A DNA stretch of 64,000 nt from Archaeoglobaceae archaeon (lineage in GTDB: Archaea; Halobacteriota; Archaeoglobi; Archaeoglobales; Archaeoglobaceae): positions 1 through 64,000 of the forward strand of contig JAVYOO010000008.1 of the NCBI GenBank assembly GCA_038734275.1. The letters are read 5' to 3'. The position numbers and the translations under genes were made by a program. The notes beneath the pieces were generated by a model. That model was not told where the DNA came from, did not search any database, and saw nothing but the letters and a program-made list of their open reading frames with translations. Every line of letters begins with the position of its first letter. The stretch's first letter is position 1. Positions 25,644-34,982 of this stretch are shown here, piece by piece.

Positions 25644-27536
25644 ATGGTAGAGCTGGAGGAAATAAAGACAAAGGTAAAGGAACTCGTTCCTGAGAACGTA
25701 AGGATTAAGAATGTAGAATTTGAGGGTCCACTTTTAGTGGTTTATATCGAAAATCCACAGGAAATCGCGGGAATCGATCTTATCAAAAAGCTCGCAAAAG
25801 AGTTGAGGAAAAGAATAGTAATCAGGCCGGATCCAAAGATATTAAAGCCGAAAAATGAAGCAGAAGAGATAATAAAGAAGATAGTACCCGAAGAGGCCAA
25901 GATTTCCAATATAAGCTTTGATGAGGAGAACGGAGAGGTAATAATAGAAGCGGAAAAGCCGGGAATTGTTATAGGAAAGCAGGGAGCCACTTTTAGAGAG
26001 ATAATGAAGGAAGTTGGCTGGAGTCCCAGAGTAATGAGGACTCCTCCCATAAAGTCTAAGATAATAGAGAGCATTAGAAATTATCTCACCAGCGTTCGTG
26101 AAGATAGAAGAGACATATTAAAAAGAGTTGGCGAGAGAATACACAGGAGAGTAATTTTAGATGAGAATTGGGTTAGAGTCTCATTTTTGGGTGGCTGCAG
26201 GGAGGTAGGGAGAAGCTGTTATCTTCTTCAAACTCGGAACACGAAGGTCTTGATTGACTGTGGCGTTAATGTAAGCAACGTGTCCGAGACTCCTTATCTC
26301 TACCTGCCCGAAGTTCAGCCATTGGATTCTATCGATGCGGTTGTAATTACACATGCACACTTGGATCACTGCGGTCTTGTGCCATTGCTTTACAAGTATG
26401 GCTACAATGGGCCTATTTACGTAACACCCCCAACAAGGGATTTGATGATCCTGCTACAGCTTGACTTTATAGAGGTTGCTGAAAGGGAAAATGAGGCGAT
26501 TTATAGTTCTTCAATGGTCAGAGAAGCTTTAAAACACACGATAACACTCGATTATGGTGAAGTAACAGACATAAGCCCCGATTTAAGGCTCACATTTTAT
26601 AACGCAGGACATATCCTTGGTTCTGCAATAGCTCACTTCCACGTTGGCGAAGGATTATATAACATAGCGTTCACAGGTGATTTCAAATTTGAAAGAACGA
26701 GGCTTTTTGACAGGGCTACGAGTGTCTTTCCAAGATTAGAGGCCCTGATCATGGAGGCAACCTATGGAGGGGCAAACGACGTTCAGCCATCAAGAACGGA
26801 AGCCGAACAGAAACTTGTAGAAATTATAAATTCAACAGTAGAAAATGGAGGCAAAGTTTTAATTCCCACTTTTGCGGTTGGAAGAAGCCAAGAAGTAATG
26901 ATCGTGCTTGAAGAGGCTATAAGAGAGAAGAGACTAAAAGAAGTGCCGATATATATTGATGGAATGATCTACGAGGCAACCGCAATTCATACAGCCTATC
27001 CAGAATATTTAAACGCCAATCTCAGGGATTTGATCTTTTACAATGGTGTAAACCCATTTATAAGCGAGAGTTTTGTTAAGGTAGACGTGAGCTCAAAAAG
27101 AGAGGAAATAATCAACGATCCTTCGCCCTGCGTGATAATTTCACCCTCTGGAATGCTTAATGGTGGACCTGTCATGGAATACTTCAAGCATTTGGCTCCG
27201 AACGAGAAAAACACAATAGTATTTGTTGGCTACCAGGCAGAGGGAACTCTGGGTAGAAAAGTTCAGAAGGGTTGGAAAGAAATTCCATTCCCGACAAATG
27301 GTAAGAGAGAAGTAGTTGAAGTCAGAATGAGAGTTGAAACTGTCGATGGTTTCTCCGGGCATTCTGACAGAAGACAGCTCGTGAATTACGTTAAATATTT
27401 AACACCAAAGCCTTCAAAGATAATCACAGTCCATGGTGACGAGGGTAAGTGCATAGATCTAGCCTCTACAATCTATAAAACTTTTAAAATCGAAACAAGA
27501 GCCCCTTTGAACCTGGAGACGATCAGATTCTTTTAA
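25644..27536 (+). CDS. fttA: KH/metallo-beta-lactamase/beta-CASP ribonuclease, transcription termination factor FttA (aCPSF1)
   Basis: The 630-residue protein has two N-terminal KH-type regions (about 1-145; GKQGATFREI is a KH GxxG-type loop), then the MBL domain with HAHLDHCG, and a beta-CASP domain with PSGMLNGGP and the final FSGHSDRR. It cuts RNA 3' ends at U-rich sites and ends transcription in archaea. It directly follows psmB, an arrangement I know from other euryarchaea. Full family length. Confidence 0.96.
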   Translation: MVELEEIKTKVKELVPENVRIKNVEFEGPLLVVYIENPQEIAGIDLIKKLAKELRKRIVIRPDPKILKPKNEAEEIIKKIVPEEAKISNISFDEENGEVIIEAEKPGIVIGKQGATFREIMKEVGWSPRVMRTPPIKSKIIESIRNYLTSVREDRRDILKRVGERIHRRVILDENWVRVSFLGGCREVGRSCYLLQTRNTKVLIDCGVNVSNVSETPYLYLPEVQPLDSIDAVVITHAHLDHCGLVPLLYKYGYNGPIYVTPPTRDLMILLQLDFIEVAERENEAIYSSSMVREALKHTITLDYGEVTDISPDLRLTFYNAGHILGSAIAHFHVGEGLYNIAFTGDFKFERTRLFDRATSVFPRLEALIMEATYGGANDVQPSRTEAEQKLVEIINSTVENGGKVLIPTFAVGRSQEVMIVLEEAIREKRLKEVPIYIDGMIYEATAIHTAYPEYLNANLRDLIFYNGVNPFISESFVKVDVSSKREEIINDPSPCVIISPSGMLNGGPVMEYFKHLAPNEKNTIVFVGYQAEGTLGRKVQKGWKEIPFPTNGKREVVEVRMRVETVDGFSGHSDRRQLVNYVKYLTPKPSKIITVHGDEGKCIDLASTIYKTFKIETRAPLNLETIRFF

Positions 27537-27543
27537 TATTATA

Positions 27544-28476
27544 TTAGTAATAAAATATAAATGCTTTTGATATAACATATCCGAAAACGAATGCGATAAC
27601 AGGGGCAAAAATCCAGCCAAGTATTATCTCTCTCAGTTTGCCTATCTTGATCGCTCTGACCCCTTTTGATAGTCCAATCGCTGAAATACCACCTACAAGT
27701 GAATAAGTCGTAGATACGGGCATTCCAAGAACTGTAAATGTGTAAACACTTAAACCAGCTGCGAATTGCGCTGAAAATCCCGACTTTGGATCTATAGTTG
27801 TTATCTTCTTGCAGAGTGTCTCTGCAATTCTTCTGCTCAAAGCCAAGGCACCAAGAGCCAGGAAAAATGGCCCCAGAATCGCGATCGAACGATCTATCCC
27901 GGTAGCCACGAGTGGGGCAATTGCAGTCGCAAGTTCATTTGCTCCCATGTTGTATGCAATTAACATTGCGGAGCACAGCATGAGGTGTCTCAGTGTTTTC
28001 TCGACTATTAGTGTTGGTGCTTTCAAAATTCTTTCCAGCGAATAAAATATTAAAATTGCGAGAATTCCAGCCAGAAGTGGGGAAAGAATCCAGGATAGAA
28101 TTATTTCTGAGAGCGTTTTTAAACTAACGGGAGCACCAAAAGCTACAGCTACTCCCGAAATACCTCCCACTATTACCTGATGAGTCGAAAGCGGATTTCC
28201 ACGAAAGTTTGAGAGTATTACTACCAATGCCGATACTATTAAAGCTATTGAGGAGATTTGGGCATTAAGTGTTGTGATTTTTTCACCAACAGTCTCTATT
28301 ACTTTACCACCTTGGATAGTCAATCCAATAAGAGCAAGAACAAAAAGGAGGATAACAGCTTTTTTGAGATTTATTATCTTGCATCCTATGCAGATCCCGA
28401 ATGCGTTTGATGTGTCATTGGAGCCAATACTGAATGCAAGCAGTAAAAAGGCTATCAGCGAGATTATCTCTGTCAT
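27544..28476 (-). CDS. pit: PiT-family inorganic phosphate transporter
   Basis: The 310-residue protein has about ten membrane segments with the two PiT repeats: GSNDTSNAFG near residue 18 and MGANELATAIAP in the second half. It imports phosphate with a cation. The DUF47 gene upstream ends two bases before its start, so regulator and carrier are co-expressed. Confidence 0.93.
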   Translation of the reverse strand: MTEIISLIAFLLLAFSIGSNDTSNAFGICIGCKIINLKKAVILLFVLALIGLTIQGGKVIETVGEKITTLNAQISSIALIVSALVVILSNFRGNPLSTHQVIVGGISGVAVAFGAPVSLKTLSEIILSWILSPLLAGILAILIFYSLERILKAPTLIVEKTLRHLMLCSAMLIAYNMGANELATAIAPLVATGIDRSIAILGPFFLALGALALSRRIAETLCKKITTIDPKSGFSAQFAAGLSVYTFTVLGMPVSTTYSLVGGISAIGLSKGVRAIKIGKLREIILGWIFAPVIAFVFGYVISKAFIFYY

Positions 28477-28478
28477 GA

Positions 28479-29084
28479 TTAGAGGCTTAGAACGATCACT
28501 TGAATCGTGTCCATGGTATCTTCAATTACGTCGCTTATTTCTTCAATCGACTCCACAAAGTTGAAGGTGAATATACCATCCCACAATTCGAATTCTTCCT
28601 CTCTAAAGCTTTCAAGTATAGAGTGTTTGAGGGTATCAGCTTCTTTTTCAAGCATTCTCACCACAATTACAGCTTCGCCGAGTTTTTCAGGTGTTTTGAA
28701 AAATTCCAAGAAATTTTTTGATAGTATTTTGCATAGAATCACATTCAGTTCCAGTATTCTTTCGATCTCATACGCTGAATTCAAAAAATCAAGTTTTCGG
28801 ATTTTTCGGAAATACTTTCCGGCTTTGTCTATCGTGTTTAAAATGTCGTCCACGTCTTCAACGAGTCTTAATATATTTGATCTGAGATACGGCAAAAAGG
28901 CCCCCTTGTAAATTTCTCGTGCGGTGCTTCTTCTCAAATCATCTCCATCTCTTTCAAGTCTCGAAACCTCCTCCAAGAAGTTTTTGTTTTTTTCAAGAAC
29001 TGCTTTGTGAAGCAATTCACAAGCGGAGAGGGCTAAATTCAGCATTTGACCAATATTATTAATAACTTTCTCTTCCGCCCTCAT
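28479..29084 (-). CDS. DUF47/PhoU-like phosphate transport accessory protein
   Basis: The 201-residue all-helical protein matches the DUF47 group of PhoU-like proteins, with acidic helical motifs such as ERDGDDLRR and EKEADTLK that bind metal clusters in PhoU. It lies in the operon of the PiT carrier and probably controls or couples its activity. It overlaps the CBS gene by four bases. Confidence 0.88.
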   Translation of the reverse strand: MRAEEKVINNIGQMLNLALSACELLHKAVLEKNKNFLEEVSRLERDGDDLRRSTAREIYKGAFLPYLRSNILRLVEDVDDILNTIDKAGKYFRKIRKLDFLNSAYEIERILELNVILCKILSKNFLEFFKTPEKLGEAVIVVRMLEKEADTLKHSILESFREEEFELWDGIFTFNFVESIEEISDVIEDTMDTIQVIVLSL

Positions 29085-29464
29085 AAAAGTCTCCCTATTA
29101 AGTATCCGGTCATAATATCCATTAAACTTACAATTCCAACGATCTTTTCGCCCTCTTTCACAAAAACATTCGCAATCTTTGATTTTTCCATGATGGCAAG
29201 GGCGTTTCCAATACTTGTGCCTTTTTCTACAGTGATTAGTGGTTTTGAAGCAATCTCATAAGCTTTTAGATCCTCAGGGTCTAATCCTTTTGCCAAGCAT
29301 TTGTAAACGATATCTCGGATAGTTATTAGTCCGTAGTCCTTGTCTCTGGGTTTCACGACAACAGATCGAATTCTTTTGTTGACGATCTTCTCTATAACCT
29401 CTAAAACCGTTATATCGGGATCAACGAATTCAATTCTCTTGTTCATCACTTCTTCTACGCGCAT
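29081..29464 (-). CDS. Two-CBS-domain protein
   Basis: The ATG at 29462-29464 starts [10 protein letters not shown], the usual opening of archaeal CBS pairs; the 32 codons further upstream overlap ilvD and match nothing. The 127-residue protein has two CBS domains (about 1-60 and 65-125). Such pairs bind adenine nucleotides. As the first gene of the phosphate operon it may signal energy state to the transporter. Its TATA box (29485-29493) lies about 25 bases upstream, so the transcript is leaderless. Confidence 0.85.
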   Translation of the reverse strand: MRVEEVMNKRIEFVDPDITVLEVIEKIVNKRIRSVVVKPRDKDYGLITIRDIVYKCLAKGLDPEDLKAYEIASKPLITVEKGTSIGNALAIMEKSKIANVFVKEGEKIVGIVSLMDIMTGYLIGRLL

Positions 29465-29484
29465 AAAACAAATGAAGATGAAAT

Positions 29485-29493
29485 CTTTATAAG
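29485..29493. promoter_or_regulatory. Palindromic TATA box serving divergent CBS and ilvD genes
   Basis: CTTTATAAG reads as CTTATAAAG on the other strand. Its centre is 25 bases from the CBS ATG (minus) and 27 from the ilvD ATG (plus). Both genes then start at or near their ATG. No other TATA-like element is seen in the 51-base gap. Confidence 0.5.
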
Positions 29494-29515
29494 CTTTTGG
29501 AATTCCTTGAAATTT

Positions 29516-31153
29516 ATGAGAAGCGAGATTGTGAAAAAAGGTATTGACAGAGTCGCACATCGGGCTTTACTGAAATCTCTCGGTGTTCTTGAAGAGGATT
29601 TCGATAAGCCATTTATAGGCATTGCAAACGCCTACAGCACAATCGTTCCGGGGCATATGAATCTTGACAAGATCACAAATGCAGTCAAAGAGGGAATTTG
29701 CTCAGCAGGCGGAGTTCCATTTGAATTCGGAATAATTGGCATATGTGATGGAATAGCTATGGGACATCGGGGAATGCTGTTTTCCTTGCCCTCAAGAGAG
29801 ATTGTGGCAGACAGTATAGAGTGTATGGTCGAAGCTCACGGATTTGATGGACTTGTGGTGGTGGCAAGCTGTGATAAAATTGTGCCGGGAATGTTAATGG
29901 CAATGTTAAGACTCAATATTCCCGCAATTGCAGTCACTGGAGGCCCAATGCTTTCGGAAAGGATAAGAGGGGAAAAAGTATCAATAAAAGATGCCTTTGA
30001 AGCGGCAGGACTGTATAAATCTGGAAAAATAAGTGAAGCAGAACTAAAATTATACGAAGATTTTTGTGCACCCTATTGTGGGAGCTGTCAGGGTTTATAC
30101 ACTGCGAACACGATGCAGATTCTGACAGAAACTCTGGGATTAAGTTTGCCATATTGCTCAACTTCCCCCTGTGCATCTTCCAGAAAGCTAAGAATTGCTA
30201 AGATGAGCGGTAAGAGAGTTGTTGAACTTGTAAAAGAGAAAATAAAACCTCTTGACTTCATAAATGAGAAGTCTTTTGAAAATGCAATAACGATGGACAT
30301 GATGATTGGCGGTTCTACGAACACAGTTCTGCATTTGCCAGCCATCGCAAGAGAGGCAGGTATCAGACTGAGAGTGGAGAAATTCGACGAGATAAGCAGG
30401 AAAACACCCCATATAGTTTCACTTGATCCGGCAAGCAAAGACACCGTTGTAGACTTGGACGAGAGTGGAGGAGTCCCGATGATAATAAAAAAGATGAAAA
30501 ATTACTTTAGCAATGAGATGACAGTGAGCGGTAAAAAGCTATACGAGATTGCGGATACTGCGATTACTAGGGGTAGAGATATAATAATGTCAGAAAAGCC
30601 ATATCGCAAAGAGGGAGGAATAGCTATACTCAAGGGAAACCTTGCCAGCAGTGCAGTTGTTAAGGTTTCTGCAATTCGTGAAGATATGCTAAAATTTGAA
30701 GGAGAAGCAAAAGTCTTTGATGGTGAAGAGATGGCTTTAAAAGCCATTCTGAACAATGAGATCTCTGAAGGTGATGTTGTGGTCATTAGATACATGGGTG
30801 CAAAGGGTGCTCCTGGCATGCCGGAAATGTTGCTTCCAACAGCGGCTATTGCTGGAATGGGGTTGCAGAAGGTGGCTCTGGTAACTGATGGTAGATTTAG
30901 TGGTGCTACGAGAGGGCCGTGCATAGGCCATATTGTTCCTGAGGCAATTGAAGGTGGAACAATCGGTCTGCTTAGAAATGGAGATCAAATTTCTATAGAC
31001 ATTCCTGCAAGAAGACTTGACGTGAAATTGAGTGAGGAAGAAATTAAAGATCGACGTAAAAATTGGAAACCACCGAAGAAAGAGCTAAGGGGATATTTGG
31101 CAAGGTATTCAAAGCTTGTAACAGGTGCTGAAGATGGTGCAATTCTTCTCTGA
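29516..31153 (+). CDS. ilvD: Dihydroxy-acid dehydratase
   Basis: The 545-residue protein opens [10 protein letters not shown] and has the expected Fe-S cysteines: SCDKIVPG near residue 120, and GSCQG about 70 residues later. The active-site [11 protein letters not shown] is near the end. It removes water from dihydroxy acids in valine and isoleucine synthesis, continuing from acetolactate synthase at 15-17 kb. The ATG at 29516 is three codons after an alternative TTG and matches known starts. Leaderless. Confidence 0.96.
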   Translation: MRSEIVKKGIDRVAHRALLKSLGVLEEDFDKPFIGIANAYSTIVPGHMNLDKITNAVKEGICSAGGVPFEFGIIGICDGIAMGHRGMLFSLPSREIVADSIECMVEAHGFDGLVVVASCDKIVPGMLMAMLRLNIPAIAVTGGPMLSERIRGEKVSIKDAFEAAGLYKSGKISEAELKLYEDFCAPYCGSCQGLYTANTMQILTETLGLSLPYCSTSPCASSRKLRIAKMSGKRVVELVKEKIKPLDFINEKSFENAITMDMMIGGSTNTVLHLPAIAREAGIRLRVEKFDEISRKTPHIVSLDPASKDTVVDLDESGGVPMIIKKMKNYFSNEMTVSGKKLYEIADTAITRGRDIIMSEKPYRKEGGIAILKGNLASSAVVKVSAIREDMLKFEGEAKVFDGEEMALKAILNNEISEGDVVVIRYMGAKGAPGMPEMLLPTAAIAGMGLQKVALVTDGRFSGATRGPCIGHIVPEAIEGGTIGLLRNGDQISIDIPARRLDVKLSEEEIKDRRKNWKPPKKELRGYLARYSKLVTGAEDGAILL

Positions 31154-31556
31154 AGCGATAACAATACTTGGAATGAGTCTGATCTCAATATTTTTTCTTT
31201 TAATCCTGCTTTTATTGCTAATAGTAATTCCTGGGTTCTTTATATGGGTATCACTTGCACTAATTGGGAAAAGAAGGCCACTGCTCAAATGCGGATTTGC
31301 CAATCTTGTTGCTTTCGTGGCTTCTGCTTTTATAACAGTGATTTTATCATTTATTCCGTTGATAACCTTATTCGCTCCAATAATATTTGCGGTTATCTAT
31401 CTATGGGTATTCAAGGAGATTCTTGATCTCAGATGGCTTCAAGCAATCCTTGCGGTAATAATAAGCGTAATCTGCGTAATGATACTCTCATTGATCTTTG
31501 GCATGATGTTTTCAGCTATCTTCAAACCACCATGGGCACCACACTTCAGATTTTAG
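31134..31556 (+). CDS. Small hydrophobic membrane protein of unknown function
   Basis: The 140-residue protein has four predicted membrane spans (about 8-38, 52-75, 78-95 and 105-130 in the mature chain) and the short basic loop GKRRPLLK between the first two. I do not recognise the family. It overlaps ilvD by 20 bases. A GTG nine bases upstream is a possible start. It ends four bases into the oppositely directed radical SAM gene. Confidence 0.6.
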   Translation: MVQFFSEAITILGMSLISIFFLLILLLLLIVIPGFFIWVSLALIGKRRPLLKCGFANLVAFVASAFITVILSFIPLITLFAPIIFAVIYLWVFKEILDLRWLQAILAVIISVICVMILSLIFGMMFSAIFKPPWAPHFRF

Positions 31557-32467
31557 TCAAAAAGCGGAATTCTTGAATATTTTTCAAACTCTAAGGACTT
31601 AAGCCAAATTTTTTTACATTCACACTCGATATCGAGCATTTCTTTATCTTGAGTTAGGGAGAACAGCTTGATTGCACTCACAACATTTTTGTCGCATCTA
31701 CCACAATTGTGTGGGCCCCTAATCTTACCACCTGCTACCGGATCACAGATAACCTCAGTTTGGATATTTTTTAGGACTTCGATAGCACTCCAGAGCCAAG
31801 GAGATCTATAAAGCCCCTTCTCCCATAATTTTTCAACAAGAGTGGATTTTTGTATGTTCATTAGATTGACCGAAATGACGTCCACGTGGTTCTTTACTTT
31901 ATCTGCTGATTTAACCAAATCTATTATCGCTTCGCTTTCTGAAAGAAAAGGAGGTTTAAGTAAGAGGTAACATTTAACTCTAAAACCCCTCCCTCTTATA
32001 ATTTCTGCAGATTTAATGAAATCCAAAAAATTAAAACCCTTATTTATACACTGCTCCCTTATAGCATCATCAGCTGTCTCCAGCCCGATGCCAATTTCAA
32101 GTTCGATTCCCCTAAAATCCTTAAGCTTCTCTTGATCAACAAATTCTGGTCGGGATTCTATTATCAGCTTTTTTACACCTATTTCTTTAATTCGATCTAC
32201 AAAGTATCTTCTCAACTCTGCCGGAATTTCCTTTTCGTCCAAGAAACTCCCTGAAGTAAAAATTTTCAAAATGCTTGCATCTCCAACTTTTTCGATAATT
32301 TGGTCAAGCTCTTCCTTGAGAACCGTTTCGCTTACTGCTCTCGACTCGCTCCAGTAGCTACACATGTAGCATTTTCTCCACGAGCAACCCCTTGTTGTTA
32401 TGATAGCAGTTAGACAATCTTCGACCTTTCCGCGATATCTTTCCTTTTCTTTCCAGAACTTAGGCAT
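31553..32467 (-). CDS. raSEA: Radical SAM protein of the RaSEA/TIGR01210 type (archaeosine biosynthesis)
   Basis: The 304-residue protein has C28, C33 and C36 in GCSWRKCYMCSYW, a CX4CX2C iron-sulfur motif (the classical radical SAM pattern is CX3CX2C). It continues with GIGLETADDAIREQC and, near the end, a cluster of cysteines CGRCDKN. This matches the archaeal protein that works with ArcS to finish archaeosine at tRNA position 15. No ArcS gene is nearby. The rhomboid gene overlaps it by eight bases. Confidence 0.7.
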   Translation of the reverse strand: MPKFWKEKERYRGKVEDCLTAIITTRGCSWRKCYMCSYWSESRAVSETVLKEELDQIIEKVGDASILKIFTSGSFLDEKEIPAELRRYFVDRIKEIGVKKLIIESRPEFVDQEKLKDFRGIELEIGIGLETADDAIREQCINKGFNFLDFIKSAEIIRGRGFRVKCYLLLKPPFLSESEAIIDLVKSADKVKNHVDVISVNLMNIQKSTLVEKLWEKGLYRSPWLWSAIEVLKNIQTEVICDPVAGGKIRGPHNCGRCDKNVVSAIKLFSLTQDKEMLDIECECKKIWLKSLEFEKYSRIPLFD

Positions 32468-33089
32468 AAATATACCTAAACCTCATTCTTTCTCCAATCA
32501 TAATTCCGATTGCAAGACCTGTAAGATGGGCAATGTATGCAACCCCGCTTCCAATAATGTGGGTAGTCGTAAGCATAAGCATTCCGAAGTCATACAGGGC
32601 AAAAAGAAGTATCGCAGCTCTGATATTTACTGGAATCGGAATTGGGAAAATTATGATTTTGATACCGGGCGCTATAATTGCCAGCGTTCCCATAACACCA
32701 AATATCGCTCCCGAAGCACCGAGAGCTGGGATCAGGCTGTGTGTGGCGTAGGCGTAGAGAATGTATCCAAAATTTCCCGCCAATCCTGAAGCAAAAAAGA
32801 CTTTAAAATATCCTCTCTCACCAAGAAGCCGTTCTAATTCAGCCCCAAAGAAAAGTAGAACAAAGCAATTTATGAAAAAGTGCCAGAAATCAATGTGAAG
32901 GAAAATACTTGTAACCAATTGCCATGGCTTGATCAAAACCTGATCTGGATGCAGGGCAAACAGATCGACCATTTTGTATGGTAAAAAGATCGATATAAAG
33001 AAGAGAATCAGGCATACGAACAGAACCAAATTGTTTGCACCGTATGGAAAAAGCTTTTGCCTTCTGTAACCGAGGTAATCCGGTTGCAC
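32460..33089 (-). CDS. Rhomboid-family intramembrane serine protease
   Basis: The 209-residue protein has six membrane spans, the nucleophile S126 in GASGAIFG and the base H188 in AHLTGLAIG, plus the conserved loop FLHIDFWHFFIN. It cuts membrane proteins within the bilayer. All catalytic residues are present. Substrate unknown. It is upstream of the radical SAM gene on the same strand. Confidence 0.9.
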   Translation of the reverse strand: MQPDYLGYRRQKLFPYGANNLVLFVCLILFFISIFLPYKMVDLFALHPDQVLIKPWQLVTSIFLHIDFWHFFINCFVLLFFGAELERLLGERGYFKVFFASGLAGNFGYILYAYATHSLIPALGASGAIFGVMGTLAIIAPGIKIIIFPIPIPVNIRAAILLFALYDFGMLMLTTTHIIGSGVAYIAHLTGLAIGIMIGERMRFRYIYA

Positions 33090-33122
33090 AAAAAAAAGGA
33101 GTTTAAGGGATTAAAAAACTTT

Positions 33123-33473
33123 CTAAAGTTGATACTTACCTCTGAATTGTTTCGCAATTTTTGCAAGCTTCTGGGACTCCATTATGTTGCCAGTAATCTT
33201 GTATTTACCCATCATGAAGCTTGCAACTGGATCCTCCTTGCCCCTGAGAACGTCGCACCAGAACTTGGAACTGGCGATAATTGTGAATGTTGGTTTCTCG
33301 GCTTTGCCTTCCTTAAACTCACACTTGCCATCTGGTTTGTACTCTACATAGAACTCCTCGCCGTCAATCTGATACTGCACTACTCCGCTCCAGCCCTTCA
33401 ATGCTGCCTGAACTTCTGGGTCTTGGTTCTGTATATCGCACATCTTCTTAATCAGATCTTTTGCTTCGCTCAT
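33123..33473 (-). CDS. SCP2 sterol-carrier-domain protein
   Basis: The 116-residue protein is a single SCP2 domain: WSGVVQYQIDGEEFYVEY, a beta strand series, then ASFMMGKYKITGNIMESQKLAKI. Such proteins bind hydrophobic ligands or thioesters. It stands alone, with no clear partner. The ATG at 33471-33473 is preceded by GGTGATAG. Confidence 0.88.
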   Translation of the reverse strand: MSEAKDLIKKMCDIQNQDPEVQAALKGWSGVVQYQIDGEEFYVEYKPDGKCEFKEGKAEKPTFTIIASSKFWCDVLRGKEDPVASFMMGKYKITGNIMESQKLAKIAKQFRGKYQL

Positions 33474-33577
33474 TCTATCACCAATTCCACTCGATTAAAT
33501 GATGAATATAAGTTTTTTGGTTTTTATTCGGGACCGATAAACTTTAAAGACCCAAAAAACGAAAACAATTAATTTGG

Positions 33578-33874
33578 TTATTCTTCTGAATCGCCTAAAA
33601 CTAATTCTCTCATTTCAGAAGCGGGTATCTTCTTTCTGGTAAATACATCTCTTACTATTACTATATCCCCAACCGCTCTTACTATACGATAAGGTATTAC
33701 CACGCCCCTCGCCGTTGAATCTATTATTGCCTTGTTGTAGTCCACAACGACTATCCCAGTGATCGTGTTCGTATCGCTGTCGATCATCACGTCTTCAATT
33801 CTGCCAACATATCGTCCTTCATCCGTAAAAACTCTCATTCCAAAAAAAGTAGTTATTTCCCCGCTCATGGCCAT
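33578..33874 (-). CDS. PRC-barrel domain protein
   Basis: The 98-residue protein (start MAMSGEITTFFG) is one PRC-barrel: FFGMRVFTDEGRYVGRIEDVMID then ITGIVVVDYNKA (each shorter than the whole domain). Archaeal single PRC proteins are common and their role is unclear; some bind RNA or cell-division partners. An in-frame start at 33940 adds 22 residues without a family match. The ATG at 33868 is another option. Confidence 0.85.
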   Translation of the reverse strand: MAMSGEITTFFGMRVFTDEGRYVGRIEDVMIDSDTNTITGIVVVDYNKAIIDSTARGVVIPYRIVRAVGDIVIVRDVFTRKKIPASEMRELVLGDSEE

Positions 33875-34219
33875 GGTTAGATCTCTCACCCTCAATATAT
33901 TAATTTTTTCATTAGAAGACACGATATGACCTGTCTGCAAGAACTAAGTTTCAACTTCCATTCCTATCTTGTGCAGTAAAAATCTTCGGTTTTTCAACAA
34001 AATTTGTCGCTGATGTTTGCTTTTTGTCGTCAATTAAATAGCTTTTATGGAATTTAGAAGCTCATCCAGGATTTATTTTTCATAAAATCCGAGAAAATCA
34101 AGCGAGTTCGACGGTTTAACTTTTTAAATGCTATTTTATCTTTTTGAAAACCTCGTAATTTTTTATTAGTAAACCGAACACAAGTATAGTATTGGTGAAT
34201 AAAGGTGTTATCGATCTTC

Positions 34220-34225
34220 AAAAAA
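34220..34225 (-). terminator. Oligo-T terminator after tRNA-His
   Basis: On the minus strand six T residues lie five bases beyond the tRNA 3' end, followed by GA. This is the normal archaeal intrinsic stop signal. Confidence 0.5.
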
Positions 34226-34230
34226 GTTAG

Positions 34231-34303
34231 GGCCCGGAGCGGGATTCGAACCCGCGTCCTGGAATCCACAGTCCCAGAGGATAACCACTACCCCATCCGG
34301 GCC
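34231..34303 (-). tRNA. tRNA-His (GTG) with encoded G-1
   Basis: The minus strand folds as a 73-nt tRNA. The anticodon loop CTGTGGA gives GTG (His). The 5' end GGCCCGGA and 3' end TCCGGGCC pair so that an extra G at position -1 faces the discriminator C, the identity element of tRNA-His. T arm GCGGG-TTCGAAT-CCCGC. A TATA-like GATATAAATC lies about 30 bases upstream. Confidence 0.96.
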
Positions 34304-34421
34304 ATCTCGCAGAAATTTGTTTGATGGATATAAATCTGTTTCCAAATGCTTTAAAAGATTGACTAAATTAAATAGTAGATACCCTTCTAAAATCTTATAT
34401 ATTTTGTGAAAAACAAGAGTT

Positions 34422-34982
34422 GTGCTTAGAGAAATGCTAAAAGAAATACTCAACCCGGAGTTTAACAAAGAAGTAATGGCTGCTGTGCTTGTCCCTATTC
34501 TTGACTGTAGAGAACCGAAAATTCTGATGATAAAAAGAGGAGAAAGCCTGACACGCAATGCAGGGCACATAGCATTTCCCGGTGGAATGCGAGAGGAGGG
34601 AGAAGATGTTATTGAAACTGCCTTAAGAGAGTTCGAAGAAGAACTTGGAGTTGACAAAAGGAAGGTAGAGGTAATCGGTTTTTTAAAATCCAGAGAAGTA
34701 AGAGAATATAGGATCCCGCTGTGCCCGATTGTTGGCATAACCGACGAAAAAGAGTTTAAACCAGACACCAAAGAAGTGAGCAAAGTTCTTGTTGATAGTC
34801 TTGAAAGAGTTCTGAGATCGAGAAGAATTGCCGATTGGGGGCCCAATTTTGAGTGTGCTCGAGAACTCGTTTGGGGTGCCTCGAGCAGAGTTTTGGATGA
34901 TCTCTATATGAGGATAGTTCTTAAATATGGCACCATAGATCGTTTTTTCGACAAATTGAGGGGGAGTTATGGATATAGATAG
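34422..34982 (+). CDS. Nudix hydrolase, probable CoA pyrophosphatase
   Basis: The 186-residue protein has the Nudix box from GGMREEGED to REFEEELG and the CoA-pyrophosphatase signature RGESLTRNAGHIAFPGG just before it. It would cut CoA or a similar NDP compound. It starts GTG at 34422 (ATG at 34434 is an alternative). A TATA box near 34395-34404 suggests a leaderless transcript. The gene overlaps hisD by 14 bases. Confidence 0.85.
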   Translation: MLREMLKEILNPEFNKEVMAAVLVPILDCREPKILMIKRGESLTRNAGHIAFPGGMREEGEDVIETALREFEEELGVDKRKVEVIGFLKSREVREYRIPLCPIVGITDEKEFKPDTKEVSKVLVDSLERVLRSRRIADWGPNFECARELVWGASSRVLDDLYMRIVLKYGTIDRFFDKLRGSYGYR

